DNA from: Hyphomonadaceae bacterium UBA1933
GTDB lineage: Bacteria > Pseudomonadota > Alphaproteobacteria > Caulobacterales > Aquidulcibacteraceae
Assembly: GCA_002337085.1 (NCBI GenBank)
Contig: DDFH01000006.1
Coordinates: 897,098-961,097, forward strand
Reading direction: 5' to 3'
DNA length: 64,000 bases
The notes beneath the pieces were generated by a model. That model was not told the DNA's origin. It saw only the letters and a program-made list of their open reading frames with translations, and searched no databases. Numbering within the stretch: position 1 is the stretch's first letter; every line of letters begins with the position of its first letter. Position numbers and translations under genes: made by a program. Shown piece by piece: positions 1 through 8,669 of this stretch.

Positions 1-68
1 TTAAAGATATTGCGAATGACGCCGCGATTTTATCGGCCATTCAAACGTATAATTCAAAGGCAAAATAA
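1..68 (+). CDS. C-terminal tail of an unidentified protein (partial)
   Basis: Frame 3 is open from the window edge and ends at TAA 66-68. It encodes a short tail reading KDIANDAAILSAIQTYNSK and two more residues. The composition is protein-like, but 21 residues are too few to name a family. The gene starts left of the window. The alternative is a chance open frame. Confidence 0.4.
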   Translation, partial: KDIANDAAILSAIQTYNSKAK

Positions 69-142
69 AACCCCGCAATATTTTTTGCTCTTCGCCTTAT
101 CCTAAAAGTCTAAAACTTTTCGGGGCAAATTGTTATGCGGGG
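61..142 (-). terminator. Long-loop hairpin with T tract downstream of the aminotransferase
   Basis: CCCCGCA at 71-77 pairs with TGCGGGG at 136-142. A second stem, AAAAGT 104-109 with ACTTTT 115-120, sits in the loop. On the minus strand the outer stem is followed by TTTTATTTT, as in a factor-independent terminator for the aminotransferase. The plus strand lacks a good T tract. Confidence 0.5.
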
Positions 143-154
143 CTATATTTATAT

Positions 155-1540
155 TTATATTTTCATTAATTCTGCTTTGGCTTCATTTAATGATTTTTCT
201 ATAATATCGACCATTTTGTCGATACCTGCTTTATCTATGATAAGTGGTGGACACATCACGATGGAATCGCGGATGCCGCGCACCATAAGCCCGTTTTTAA
301 TACAGATATCGCGCACGATTGGTCCGGCTTTGCCTTCTTTGCCGCCAAAGCGTTTATTAGTGCCTTTTTCGGCAACTATTTCCACTGCCCCAAGCAAGCC
401 TTTTGAACGTGCCTCCCCAACCAATTCATGGCTTTCAAGGCGTTTTAGTGCCTGTGCAAGATATGGTGCGGTTTCATTGCGGGTTTTGGCAACAAGGTTT
501 TCATTTTCCATAATCTCAAGGTTTTTTAGGGCAACCGCCGCACACATTGGATGCCCAGAATAAGTATAACCATGCACGAAATCTTCGCCTTTGGTTTTAA
601 GAACTTCGAAAATATCGCTTGAAATAATGGTTGCCGAAATTGGGGCATAGCCTGATGAAAGTTGTTTGGCGGTGGTGATAATGTCTGGTGTAACACCATA
701 AGTTTGGTGACCAAACCATTCGCCCGTGCGCCCATAGCCGCAAATAACCTCATCACAGACCAAAAGCACACCATATTTACGGCAAACTGCCTCAATCTTT
801 TTCCAATATCCTTCTGGTGGAATAATAACCCCGCCTGCGCCCTGTATTGGTTCGGCAACAAAGGCGGCAACTTTGTCGGCACCTAATTCAAGGATTTTAT
901 CTTCAAGTGCTTGAACGGCACGGTCGCAAAATGCCTCTTCGGTTTCATCAAAACCAAGATTAAATTTATATGGTTGCATAATATGGTGCATATCAGGCAC
1001 TGGCGCATCGTCCATTGTGTGCATCGCACTCATGCCACCCAAAGACGCACCCAGAACCGTAGAGCCGTGATAACCGTTAGTGCGGGCAATGAATGCCTTA
1101 CGCTCTGGCTGCCCCATAAGTGCATGATAACGGCGCACCACGCGGTACATAGTATCAACAGATTCCGAACCCGATGAGTTAAAGAATACATGCTGCAACT
1201 TGCCGCCTGCAATACCCGCAATTTTTGTGGCAAGTTCAATTGCCGGCACGTTAGCAGTCTTAAAGAATGAGTTATAATACGGAAGTTCCAACATTTGCTC
1301 ATAGGCAACTTCGGCAAGTTCTTTACGACCATAACCAACGGCAACGCACCAAAGCCCTGCCATACCGTCAAGGTATTCTTTGCCATCAATATCATAAAAA
1401 TTGCACCCCTCGGCACGGGTGATAATGGTTGATCCCCCGCGTGCCTCAATATGCGAATAATCCGCCTGGGCGGGCATATGGTGGGCAAGGTCTTTTTTAA
1501 TTAGTTCAGCTTTGTTATAATTTCTTTTTGGTGCGCTCAT
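155..1540 (-). CDS. Class III pyridoxal-phosphate aminotransferase (omega-amino acid or putrescine type)
   Basis: A 461-residue fold-type I aminotransferase, probably cytoplasmic. It moves an amino group from an omega-amino acid, amine or diamine to pyruvate or a similar acceptor. Visible landmarks are the SSGSES phosphate-binding turn near residue 122, NGYHGST near 155, the cofactor-ring aspartate D263 in CDEV, and the Schiff-base lysine K292 in TAKQLSSGY. The TAKQLSSGYAP wording is typical of the beta-alanine/putrescine:pyruvate group rather than ArgD. The window has a separate argD-like gene at 33950 for that role. The start has an AGAGG ribosome site. The gene stands alone. Exact substrate is inferred only. 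Confidence 0.85.
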   Translation of the reverse strand: MSAPKRNYNKAELIKKDLAHHMPAQADYSHIEARGGSTIITRAEGCNFYDIDGKEYLDGMAGLWCVAVGYGRKELAEVAYEQMLELPYYNSFFKTANVPAIELATKIAGIAGGKLQHVFFNSSGSESVDTMYRVVRRYHALMGQPERKAFIARTNGYHGSTVLGASLGGMSAMHTMDDAPVPDMHHIMQPYKFNLGFDETEEAFCDRAVQALEDKILELGADKVAAFVAEPIQGAGGVIIPPEGYWKKIEAVCRKYGVLLVCDEVICGYGRTGEWFGHQTYGVTPDIITTAKQLSSGYAPISATIISSDIFEVLKTKGEDFVHGYTYSGHPMCAAVALKNLEIMENENLVAKTRNETAPYLAQALKRLESHELVGEARSKGLLGAVEIVAEKGTNKRFGGKEGKAGPIVRDICIKNGLMVRGIRDSIVMCPPLIIDKAGIDKMVDIIEKSLNEAKAELMKI

Positions 1541-1639
1541 AATGGCCTCTTATAAAATTGTTATAACAAATTTAAAGTAAATTATGTTTTGGTCAACATT
1601 TTTTATGCAATCTTACTGAAATTCTGCTAAATCACTTTT

Positions 1640-2383
1640 GTGAATCTATTATTGTTTAAAAAATTTCCATTTTTTGAGACGCTTCACCTCGATGGTGGGC
1701 GGGTGGTTCGCGCTGAAATACGCCTTAATCGTGGTGGGCGTTCAATGCGTATGCGCATGAGCCGTGATCATCAAAGCGTTATCATTACTGTGCCACGTTT
1801 CATTGATATGTCGGCGATTAAAAATTTTGTGGCTGGGCATGGTGATTGGCTTGATCGCAACTATAATATTGCAAAAAATGTGGTTTCATTTACCCCTAGG
1901 GCGATAATTCCATTATTGGGATTTAAAACCCGTTTGGAAATCGCGCCACCACGCAGCAAGTTGCAATTTATCACTTGTGAAGGTGAAGAAAACTATCAGG
2001 CACGCCTTATTATACCATCATCGGAAATTAATTTTAGTGAAAAAACCCGCGTTGCACTTCGCAAAATGTCATTACAAAAAGCGCGTGAATTGGTCGATGA
2101 ATTTGCCCCTAAACTTAACCGCATTCCTTCAAAGGTTGCGGTGCGCGATACTAAAAGCAGGTGGGGTTCATGTAATTCAAAAGGTAGCTTGATGTTTGCT
2201 TGGCGGCTTATATTTGCGCCAGAAGCAGTATTTCGCGAAGTGGTGGCGCACGAACTTGCACATTTAAAAGAAATGAACCATTCGCGTGCATTTTATGCCG
2301 AACTTGAACGCCTTATGCCCGATTATAAAAAATATAAGGACTGGCTAAAACATAATGGTCGTGGCCTTCATTTAATTGGGTGA
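1640..2383 (+). CDS. YgjP/DUF45-type zinc metallopeptidase
   Basis: A 247-residue protein with the SprT/WSS1-like arrangement of the DUF45 (M48-related) family. The C-terminal half holds the zinc site HELAH followed by NHS, and before it the family signature TKSRWGSCNSKGSLMF, which is strongly diagnostic. The N-terminal half carries a basic stretch, LNRGGRSMRMRMSRDH. No signal peptide is seen, so it is probably cytoplasmic; its substrate is unknown. Translation is taken from GTG at 1640 without a clear ribosome site, so the first residues are uncertain. It ends 4 bases before the AraC-type gene and probably shares its transcript. Confidence 0.85.
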   Translation: MNLLLFKKFPFFETLHLDGGRVVRAEIRLNRGGRSMRMRMSRDHQSVIITVPRFIDMSAIKNFVAGHGDWLDRNYNIAKNVVSFTPRAIIPLLGFKTRLEIAPPRSKLQFITCEGEENYQARLIIPSSEINFSEKTRVALRKMSLQKARELVDEFAPKLNRIPSKVAVRDTKSRWGSCNSKGSLMFAWRLIFAPEAVFREVVAHELAHLKEMNHSRAFYAELERLMPDYKKYKDWLKHNGRGLHLIG

Positions 2384-2387
2384 AATT

Positions 2388-3026
2388 ATGAAGCATGCGC
2401 TTGAACATTGGAGATATTTTTCAAATAAGGATGAATTAATCGAGATTCCGCCCGATGGTTGCAGCGATATAATTTTCACAATTAATAATAATGGAAAAAT
2501 TGATTGGCACATAACCGAACTTCCTGAAACATGCGATAGCGTCATAATTTCCAAAGCAACCTATATTGAAGGTATAAGGTTTCACCCTGCGGTAAAAATT
2601 AATCGTTATGCAATGCTTGAATATATGCAAAATTCAAAACACCCAGCAGATGAGGCAATAAAGACAGCGAGAGAGTTTGTTGAATTTGATGAAAACCTTC
2701 ATCAAGCACTTTTAGCATTTGGTGAAGTCGGTTTAGGAATTAAACAATGTGCGGCTAACCTTGGGGTTGGGGTTCGCTCTTTACAGCGATATACTTTGGC
2801 AAAAACCGGCAAAAGCCCAAAGTATTGGCGGCAATTGGCGCGGGCAAGGATTGCGGCAAGAATTTTATTTGCAAATCGTCAAATTTCCGAAACTGCATAT
2901 ATTTGCAATTATTCCGATCAATCACACCTTACCCGCGCGATGGTGAAATGGTTTGGACGCACACCAAAACAAATAGTAGATGACGTAGCATTTAATAAAC
3001 TAATGCTTGGTGATGCTTATTTCTAG
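2388..3026 (+). CDS. AraC-family transcriptional regulator
   Basis: A 212-residue regulator. The N-terminal ~110 residues (containing DELIEIPPDGCSDIIF) resemble the small DUF6597-type sensor domain found in front of AraC DNA-binding domains. The C-terminal ~100 residues carry two helix-turn-helix units, the second around YICNYSDQSHLTRAMVKWFG, followed by GRTPKQ, a classic AraC ending. ATG at 2388 is preferred over the in-frame TTG at 2376, which lies inside the previous gene. It follows the metallopeptidase by 4 bases. Ligand and targets are unknown. Confidence 0.85.
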   Translation: MKHALEHWRYFSNKDELIEIPPDGCSDIIFTINNNGKIDWHITELPETCDSVIISKATYIEGIRFHPAVKINRYAMLEYMQNSKHPADEAIKTAREFVEFDENLHQALLAFGEVGLGIKQCAANLGVGVRSLQRYTLAKTGKSPKYWRQLARARIAARILFANRQISETAYICNYSDQSHLTRAMVKWFGRTPKQIVDDVAFNKLMLGDAYF

Positions 3027-3409
3027 ACATCTAAGATTGGCGAACAAATCTCAATTAAAAAACCATCTAAATCAGCAACATACGAGACCATTTGCTTCCA
3101 TGGCATCATTGCAGGTTCTGATATTGGTTTTGCGCCATTTTTTACCGCCTTTTCAAATGCACTTGCAACATCATCGGTTTCAAAGGCAATTTCCGAAACT
3201 GGTGCTTTTGGATTTGCTTTCGTGGTTTCTTTGCCTATTTGGGTCATTAAAGAACGCGCACAAAATGACAAAGAGGTTTCACCTGTTTCCATTTCTGCAT
3301 ATTCGCCAGAACCATGCAGCATTTTTAAACCAAGCCCCAATGCGTTTTCATAAAACTTAACACTTGCGGCAACATCATCAACATAAAGAATTGTATATTT
3401 TAATTTCAT
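3023..3409 (-). CDS. VOC (glyoxalase/bleomycin resistance) family protein
   Basis: A 128-residue single-subunit vicinal-oxygen-chelate protein. It begins with the beta-alpha-beta pattern YTILYVDDVAASVKFYENALG and ends with a second module holding DLDGFLIEI. The family includes glyoxalase I, dioxygenases and drug-binding proteins; metal ligands cannot be assigned here. ATG at 3409 has a strong AAGGAAG ribosome site, so the longer open frame reaching 3574 is rejected. Its 3' end overlaps the convergent AraC gene by 4 bases. Confidence 0.85.
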   Translation of the reverse strand: MKLKYTILYVDDVAASVKFYENALGLGLKMLHGSGEYAEMETGETSLSFCARSLMTQIGKETTKANPKAPVSEIAFETDDVASAFEKAVKNGAKPISEPAMMPWKQMVSYVADLDGFLIEICSPILDV

Positions 3410-3547
3410 AGTTCTTCCTTCCAAAGTGGAAAATAATTTTGTTTTTGCACTATTTCTTGAATAAAAACGACAAAGCGCAGTTTGGGGCAATTTTATAAAT
3501 TGAACAATCAAACCTGAATAACTAAATAAGCATAAAAGGAAAAAATC

Positions 3548-4510
3548 ATGACCAAACTTCGCGTTGCCCTGCAAATGGATCCAATTGAAAATATCAATAT
3601 AACTGGCGATACATCATTCGCAATGGCGGAACAGGGGCAAAAGCGGGGGCATGAATTATGGATTTTTCAGCCAGAACATGTGTTTTACGAAGAAGGCGTG
3701 GTTTATGCCTATGCCAAGCCGTTAAAAGTAAAACGTGAACAGGGCAATCACTATGAATTAGGTGAAGAAAAAATCCTAAACCTTGCCAATGATTTGGATG
3801 TTATTTTTCTTCGTCAAGACCCGCCATTTGATATGAATTACATTTCTTCGGCGCATTTGCTTGATATGGTCGCCGCCGAAACATTGGTGGTTAATGATCC
3901 TTTCTGGGTTAATAATAGCCCGGAAAAGATTTTCCCGTTGCAATTCCCCGAATTAATGCCGCCAACCTTGGTAACCAAAAACCGCAGAGCAATTGATGAT
4001 TTCCGTGCCAAACATGGTGATGTTGTTATCAAGCCATTGTTTGGCAATGCGGGGGCGGCGGTTTTCCGCATCAAGCCAGAAGACGGCAATTTGCACGCGC
4101 TTTTGGACTTGTTCTTTTCGGCATCAAACGAACCATTAATGGTTCAAGCCTTTGTCAAAGAGGTGTTTGCCGGCGACAAACGTATTTTCCTGATTGACGG
4201 TGAGCCTGCGGGCGTTATCAACCGCATTCCAAAGGGGAATGATATTCGCTCCAACCTTGCGGCGGGTGGCTCTGCGGCGGCAACCGAATTAAGTGAGCGC
4301 GATTTGGAAATCTGCGCTGCAATTGGTCCGGCCCTAAAAGAACGCGGTTTATTGTTCGTTGGCATCGATGTTATTGCCGGCCGCCTTACAGAGATTAACG
4401 TAACCTCACCAACTGGTGTTCGTGCCTATCTTGGCTTTACCGGCATTGACTTGATGGAAAAATATTGGGACGTGGTTGAGCAGAAATTTAAAAATGAATA
4501 TGCTGAATAA
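3548..4510 (+). CDS. gshB: Glutathione synthetase
   Basis: A 320-residue ATP-grasp ligase that joins gamma-glutamylcysteine and glycine, the second step of glutathione synthesis. Length matches the bacterial GshB family. Visible features are the N-terminal substrate domain starting VALQMDPIENINITGD, the ATP-grasp lid GGSAAATELSERD, and the catalytic-site ending EINVTSPTGVR. It is preceded by AAAAGGAAAAA and starts with ATG. No gshA is in the window. The gene overlaps the convergent methyltransferase-like gene by 23 bases. Confidence 0.95.
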   Translation: MTKLRVALQMDPIENINITGDTSFAMAEQGQKRGHELWIFQPEHVFYEEGVVYAYAKPLKVKREQGNHYELGEEKILNLANDLDVIFLRQDPPFDMNYISSAHLLDMVAAETLVVNDPFWVNNSPEKIFPLQFPELMPPTLVTKNRRAIDDFRAKHGDVVIKPLFGNAGAAVFRIKPEDGNLHALLDLFFSASNEPLMVQAFVKEVFAGDKRIFLIDGEPAGVINRIPKGNDIRSNLAAGGSAAATELSERDLEICAAIGPALKERGLLFVGIDVIAGRLTEINVTSPTGVRAYLGFTGIDLMEKYWDVVEQKFKNEYAE

Positions 4511-5060
4511 TTCCGATAACGCCCACTGTTAAAAACCACCATAAAGCATCGTACAGCGAACTGAACAGGCGTTTTGGGTCGGTTTCGATTAGTGCAGGGG
4601 CATGATATTGACCCAAATTAGGGATAAAGCGCGGCACTTTTTCACAAAATTCGGCATATTCTTGCCCAAAGGTTTCAAGCAAAAATTCCTCTTCGCGCTT
4701 TACCAAAAAATGATAAATAATTATTGTCCCCAAGGGGGCAATAATTATTATTCCCAATCTTTGGCTAACAAGGCTTACACCCAAAACGCCGATTATTGAA
4801 AACACATATAAAGGGTTTCTAACCACCGAAAAAGGGCCATAATTAATCACTTTTTGGTTTTTATGACCGCCCAAAAAAGCAGTCGTAAAAATGCGCCCCA
4901 TCACACAGATTAAAACCAGAAAAATTCCGCTAAGCCGGACAATTTCATGTGCCAAGCTTCCCTGTGCAGTGAATGGCTTGGTAAATAAAAGTAATAATGC
5001 GCATATTATAAATAATGCCCATGATTCTAACATACGATTTTTATTTAACTTGACTGCCAT
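4488..5060 (-). CDS. Isoprenylcysteine carboxyl methyltransferase-like membrane protein
   Basis: A 190-residue integral membrane protein with about four or five hydrophobic segments. In the middle it has the ICMT/phospholipid-methyltransferase signature region, NYGPFSVVRNPLYVFS, with the RNPLY motif used to bind S-adenosylmethionine in this superfamily, and a downstream REEEFLLETFG motif. Bacterial members methylate unknown lipids or small hydrophobic molecules. It is convergent with gshB and divergent from folC with only 45 bases between. Substrate is not inferable. Confidence 0.8.
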   Translation of the reverse strand: MAVKLNKNRMLESWALFIICALLLLFTKPFTAQGSLAHEIVRLSGIFLVLICVMGRIFTTAFLGGHKNQKVINYGPFSVVRNPLYVFSIIGVLGVSLVSQRLGIIIIAPLGTIIIYHFLVKREEEFLLETFGQEYAEFCEKVPRFIPNLGQYHAPALIETDPKRLFSSLYDALWWFLTVGVIGIIQHIHF

Positions 5061-5105
5061 ATTTAACCCAACCTATTAATTCCGATTACAACAAGTGTCA
5101 CTTTT

Positions 5106-6371
5106 ATGTCAAATTCAAATTCTGCTGAAATATTTTATGCCTTTGAACGAGTTATTGATTTATCCCTTGCGCGTATGCAGTCTGCACTTGGTTTAATTGA
5201 TGATATTGAACAGAAATTGCCGCCAATCATCCATGTGGCGGGAACCAATGGCAAGGGGTCAACAATTGCATTTTTACGTGCAATTTTAGAGGCGGCGGGC
5301 AAAACCTGCCATATTTATACTTCCCCACATTTAGTAACAATTCACGAAAGATATGTGATTGCGGGCAAGCAAATTTCCGAAGCCGAACTTTTAAAATACG
5401 CAAAGCGCGTGAAAGAAATTTCAAAACAAATCCCCCTTACAATTTTTGAGGCCGAGACATTGGCGGGCTTTTTGGCGTTTTCGGAAAATCATGCCGATTA
5501 TCTTTTACTTGAAACCGGCCTTGGTGGTCGCCTTGATGCCACCAATGCGATTGATAAAAAGCTGCTTACCATTCTTACTCCGATTGATTATGATCATAAA
5601 GAATTTCTGGGCGATGATTTGGCGGGGATTGCCCGCGAAAAATGTGGCATTCTACGAAATGGCACGCCAGTGATTGTTGCGCGGCAAAATGAGACCGCTT
5701 TTGATGCGATTGAGGATGAGGCAGAAAAAATTGGCGCAAAACCATACTTTTTTGGGCGCGATTGGGATTGTTATCAATCATATGGCAAAACCTGTTTTCA
5801 AACCAATGAAACTTTTTTTGAGCTTCCCAAGCCGTCTTTGCACGGCGCGCATCAATATGAAAATGCGGGCAATGCCATTATGGCGGCACATTTGTTGGGC
5901 ATTGATGAGGGGGCAATTGCAAAGGGCATAAAAAGCGCAGTTTGGGCGGCACGTATGCAACCCCTTACAAGTGGTATTTATGCCGAAATCGCCAATAAAG
6001 CGGGGGCAGAACTTTGGCTTGATGGTGGTCACAACCCGCATGGTGCAATTTCCGCCAAGAATTTTATTGCCTCATTACCGCCCAAGCCATTGGTTTTAAT
6101 CACTGGGCAATTGGCCAATAAAGATAGTGATGGATTTTTCAAAATATTCTCCGAACTAAAACCATTTGTAATTACCATCCCCATTAAATCGACCCCCAAT
6201 GCTGCCATGCCCGAAAATTTGGCGGCAATCGCCACCCGCCATGGGCTTGAAGCAATCGCAATGCATGATGCCAAAAGTGCGGTTGAACACGCGGTTGGAA
6301 AATATAATGATGCACGCGTCCTTATTTGCGGGTCATTATATTTGGCGGGCGAGATTTTGGGGGAAGGGTGA
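5106..6371 (+). CDS. folC: Bifunctional folylpolyglutamate synthase / dihydrofolate synthase
   Basis: A 421-residue Mur-ligase-type enzyme that adds glutamate to dihydropteroate and to tetrahydrofolates. The ATP-binding loop GTNGKGS lies near residue 46, followed by YTSPHLVTIHERY (the omega loop region), LLETGLGGRLDATNA (Mg and folate contacts) and DGGHNPHGA in the C-terminal domain. Length is typical. In many alphaproteobacteria folC follows accD-trpA; here it stands alone between the methyltransferase-like gene and the repeat-rich stretch. folP is 56 kb away in this window. Confidence 0.95.
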   Translation: MSNSNSAEIFYAFERVIDLSLARMQSALGLIDDIEQKLPPIIHVAGTNGKGSTIAFLRAILEAAGKTCHIYTSPHLVTIHERYVIAGKQISEAELLKYAKRVKEISKQIPLTIFEAETLAGFLAFSENHADYLLLETGLGGRLDATNAIDKKLLTILTPIDYDHKEFLGDDLAGIAREKCGILRNGTPVIVARQNETAFDAIEDEAEKIGAKPYFFGRDWDCYQSYGKTCFQTNETFFELPKPSLHGAHQYENAGNAIMAAHLLGIDEGAIAKGIKSAVWAARMQPLTSGIYAEIANKAGAELWLDGGHNPHGAISAKNFIASLPPKPLVLITGQLANKDSDGFFKIFSELKPFVITIPIKSTPNAAMPENLAAIATRHGLEAIAMHDAKSAVEHAVGKYNDARVLICGSLYLAGEILGEG

Positions 6372-7184
6372 ATAAATTAAGAATTACGAATTAAGAATTA
6401 AGAAATTAACTCCTTCCCTTGAGGGAAGGTGGACGCGAAGCGGACGGAAGGGTGGCTTTGTTACCCCAATAACTAATCTCATCAATTCAAAATGTAACCA
6501 TTTACCCTCGTTTTTAACCATTTTTACCCCTTTGTAACAAAATTTTCTTCACTAAAATCACTATTAATCAAATAGTTGTGCAAGCTATTCAGCATTTTTT
6601 GTGCCTCCCGTGAAATGTTGACATTTGTTGACATAGCAAAGCAAAACACACCGCACGCATAAACCCTGACATTCTAAATCCACACCACCGCCCCAATAAA
6701 AGCTAAATTACACTGAATATTAAGGGTTTTTATAGACGTGGGGATAAATCTGGCACATCTCCTTCCCCAATTTTGGGGAAGGAGGCAGCGAAGCTGACGG
6801 AAGGGGTTAATTTTTAACATTTCAACCCCTTCACCCGCTTCGCGGGAGCTTCCCCATTCTATGGGGAAGCAGAAGGGCGGAAGCTTACAAAATTAGTCAT
6901 GCCACTCTAGTTTCGGCATCTAAAAATATTGGACTCCGCAATGCACTTTGTTTATGCGGGGTGACAAAAGATTTTTTTGCTCTTTGCTTCGAAGCTCCCC
7001 GAAGGAGTGAAGGGGGTTGGCGATATTTAATTACCTGCAACGTTTGCTATAAAATCACTATTGCCGACACCCTTCAGTCACCCTCTGGGTGACAGTTTCC
7101 CTCAAGGGAAGCAGTTAAGTACGGAAATAACTCCGTCCATTGAGGGAAGGTGGATTTTGCAAACAGTCGGACGGTGGCGAGGGT
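6372..7184. repeat. Gene-free stretch with a cluster of palindromic repeat units
   Basis: No gene is seen in these 813 bases. At least five hairpin units lie here: CCTTCCCT-TG-AGGGAAGG at 6412-6429; CTCCTTCCCCAA-TT-TTGGGGAAGGAG at 6759-6784; CCCGC-TTC-GCGGG at 6835-6847 next to GCTTCCCCAT-TCT-ATGGGGAAGC at 6848-6870; GTCACCC-TCT-GGGTGAC at 7077-7093; and TTCCCT-CA-AGGGAA at 7097-7110. A degenerate copy is at about 7131-7178. Several are followed by a tail of the form GACGGAAGGGG. They look like REP-type non-coding mobile repeats. A run of GAATTAA-like direct repeats starts the region (6375-6408). Confidence 0.75.
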
Positions 7185-7763
7185 TTATGCTTCTAATAAG
7201 TCTAACAATTTAGAAATGCGTTCCAATTTATTGGCATTACCAGAATAAAAATATAAACCGCCTTCGGAAATATCTATATAATCCAAAGACCCCATGGAAA
7301 AAAGACAAGCATCCCACATTGAAATCAAAGTAAGTGCCACAAAGTTTGAACAAAGCATTATAAACTTTTGGTCTGTTACTTCCAAATCGGTAACGTCTTT
7401 AAATTTCCAATCCTCATATGAAAATTTAATTGCGGGGGCTTGTAATAAATCCCTATCTTCACCTAATGCTTTGCGCGCAAATAAAAAAATTTCTTCATAG
7501 GTGAAATATGAAAGGCTATTTTCAATAAACAAAATCCTGTCTGATGAATCATCGAACCATTGAAGCATGACAAATGATAGGTAGACTATCGGTATTTTAT
7601 TGGCATCATATTTGTAAATGTAGCAACTTTGATCCAGAGGAATATTTTCATCGATGACAATTCTAAGATAGCCATAATTTTCGTTTTTCCTTTCAACACG
7701 AAACCCAACTTCATGGATAAGGCTTGTAAAGGCATCTGTGTCAATTGTTTCAATGGAAGACAT
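7185..7763 (-). CDS. Hypothetical protein, AT-rich, unrecognised
   Basis: A 192-residue soluble, acidic protein with no signal peptide or membrane segment and no motif I can name. It is rich in aromatic residues and has a mixed alpha/beta pattern, with a central YEEIFLFARKALGEDRDLL helix and a C-terminal NKLERISKLLDLLEA helix. Base composition is more AT-rich than folC and the response regulator on either side. It sits at the edge of the palindromic repeat cluster and points away from the next unknown gene. Small immunity-type proteins can look like this, but nothing here proves it. Confidence 0.6.
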   Translation of the reverse strand: MSSIETIDTDAFTSLIHEVGFRVERKNENYGYLRIVIDENIPLDQSCYIYKYDANKIPIVYLSFVMLQWFDDSSDRILFIENSLSYFTYEEIFLFARKALGEDRDLLQAPAIKFSYEDWKFKDVTDLEVTDQKFIMLCSNFVALTLISMWDACLFSMGSLDYIDISEGGLYFYSGNANKLERISKLLDLLEA

Positions 7764-7923
7764 ATTATTTTTTACTTATTTTTATATCATTTAAGTGTGA
7801 TTAAATAGGAATTATGACTACGATTAGATATGATTTTTTAGGAAAAATAAACATATAGAATGTTTTATATTGTGTCCATGAATATATCAAAATTGCAAAA
7901 TAAATAAGATAAACGATTGTTAG

Positions 7924-8382
7924 GTGAATAGTAATTATATGAAGAAGCCAGATATTATCCCATCATATAATGAAATGAAACAGGTGAACGGTGGTGATAA
8001 ATATACACCTTCAGACTATTTATATTTTGCATATCGACATTTTGAGGCTGGAACAGATATTGAAAATTGCATGATTGAATTGTTTTTTCCCAGTTTCATA
8101 ATTATTGATCAAATGGTTTTAGTTAAAACAGTAGGTGGAGATTATAACTATCAGCAAAGGAAATTAGACGGGTTATCACAAAAAGATGCTCAATATTGGG
8201 CAAATATGTTTATAGTTTCCGAACAATTTAATCTCTTAGATAAAAAGAATTGCTTGTCATTGGCACGGCGTATAGCTAAATGCTGGGAAATTGCTGCATG
8301 CGATGCATTTTCTGATATAAAAGTAAAAACTTCAGTGTTTTGTGATGAAGATGATATTTCAATTACTTTGAGGAATTGCTAA
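7924..8382 (+). CDS. Hypothetical protein, AT-rich, unrecognised
   Basis: A 152-residue (or 147-residue) soluble protein with no recognised motif, signal or membrane segment. The start may be GTG 7924 or ATG 7939; neither has a strong ribosome site. Like its divergent neighbour at 7185-7763, it has an AT-rich coding sequence and many Tyr, Ile and Asn residues, suggesting the pair arrived together. The 160-base gap between the two genes is over 75 percent AT by eye and holds only very short open frames (for example 7814-7858). Confidence 0.55.
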   Translation: MNSNYMKKPDIIPSYNEMKQVNGGDKYTPSDYLYFAYRHFEAGTDIENCMIELFFPSFIIIDQMVLVKTVGGDYNYQQRKLDGLSQKDAQYWANMFIVSEQFNLLDKKNCLSLARRIAKCWEIAACDAFSDIKVKTSVFCDEDDISITLRNC

Positions 8383-8617
8383 ATTTCGATAAGAACAATT
8401 TAATTTTCATTTTTCCAATTTGCGTATTATTGCTTCCCTCGTTGCCAAGTAGGATTTTTTACAAGGTTCCCCCCCATTAACCAAATATAAACTGTAATTG
8501 CTTGTTTTTGGGCTGAAAAAGGGGGTTTTGGTGTCCCAAAATAAACCATTTATTTTCAATTTTATATTATCTTGCATCATAACAAATTAAAAAAGTGGTC
8601 CAATGTGACCCGAAAAT

Positions 8618-8643
8618 AAGAACCAGAAGGTTCTTTGGCCAAA
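8618..8643 (+). promoter_or_regulatory. Hairpin in the leader of the NtrC-type regulator
   Basis: AAGAACC 8618-8624 pairs with GGTTCTT 8629-8635 across a 4-base loop and abuts the palindrome TTTGGCCAAA 8634-8643. It ends 18 bases before the GGAAG ribosome site at 8661. No T tract follows, so it is not a terminator; a role in translation or mRNA stability is only a guess. Confidence 0.3.
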
Positions 8644-8669
8644 GTGAAATTTGGTATGGTGGAAGAATT

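Noticed and set aside
6372..7184. CRISPR array in the repeat-rich stretch
   Set aside because: Units differ in sequence, size and spacing and have hairpin arms; no regular repeat-spacer pattern and no cas gene.
7814..7858. 14-codon ORF with AGGA ribosome site between the two unknown genes
   Set aside because: Too short, very AT-rich context, no terminator or downstream partner that would give it a role.
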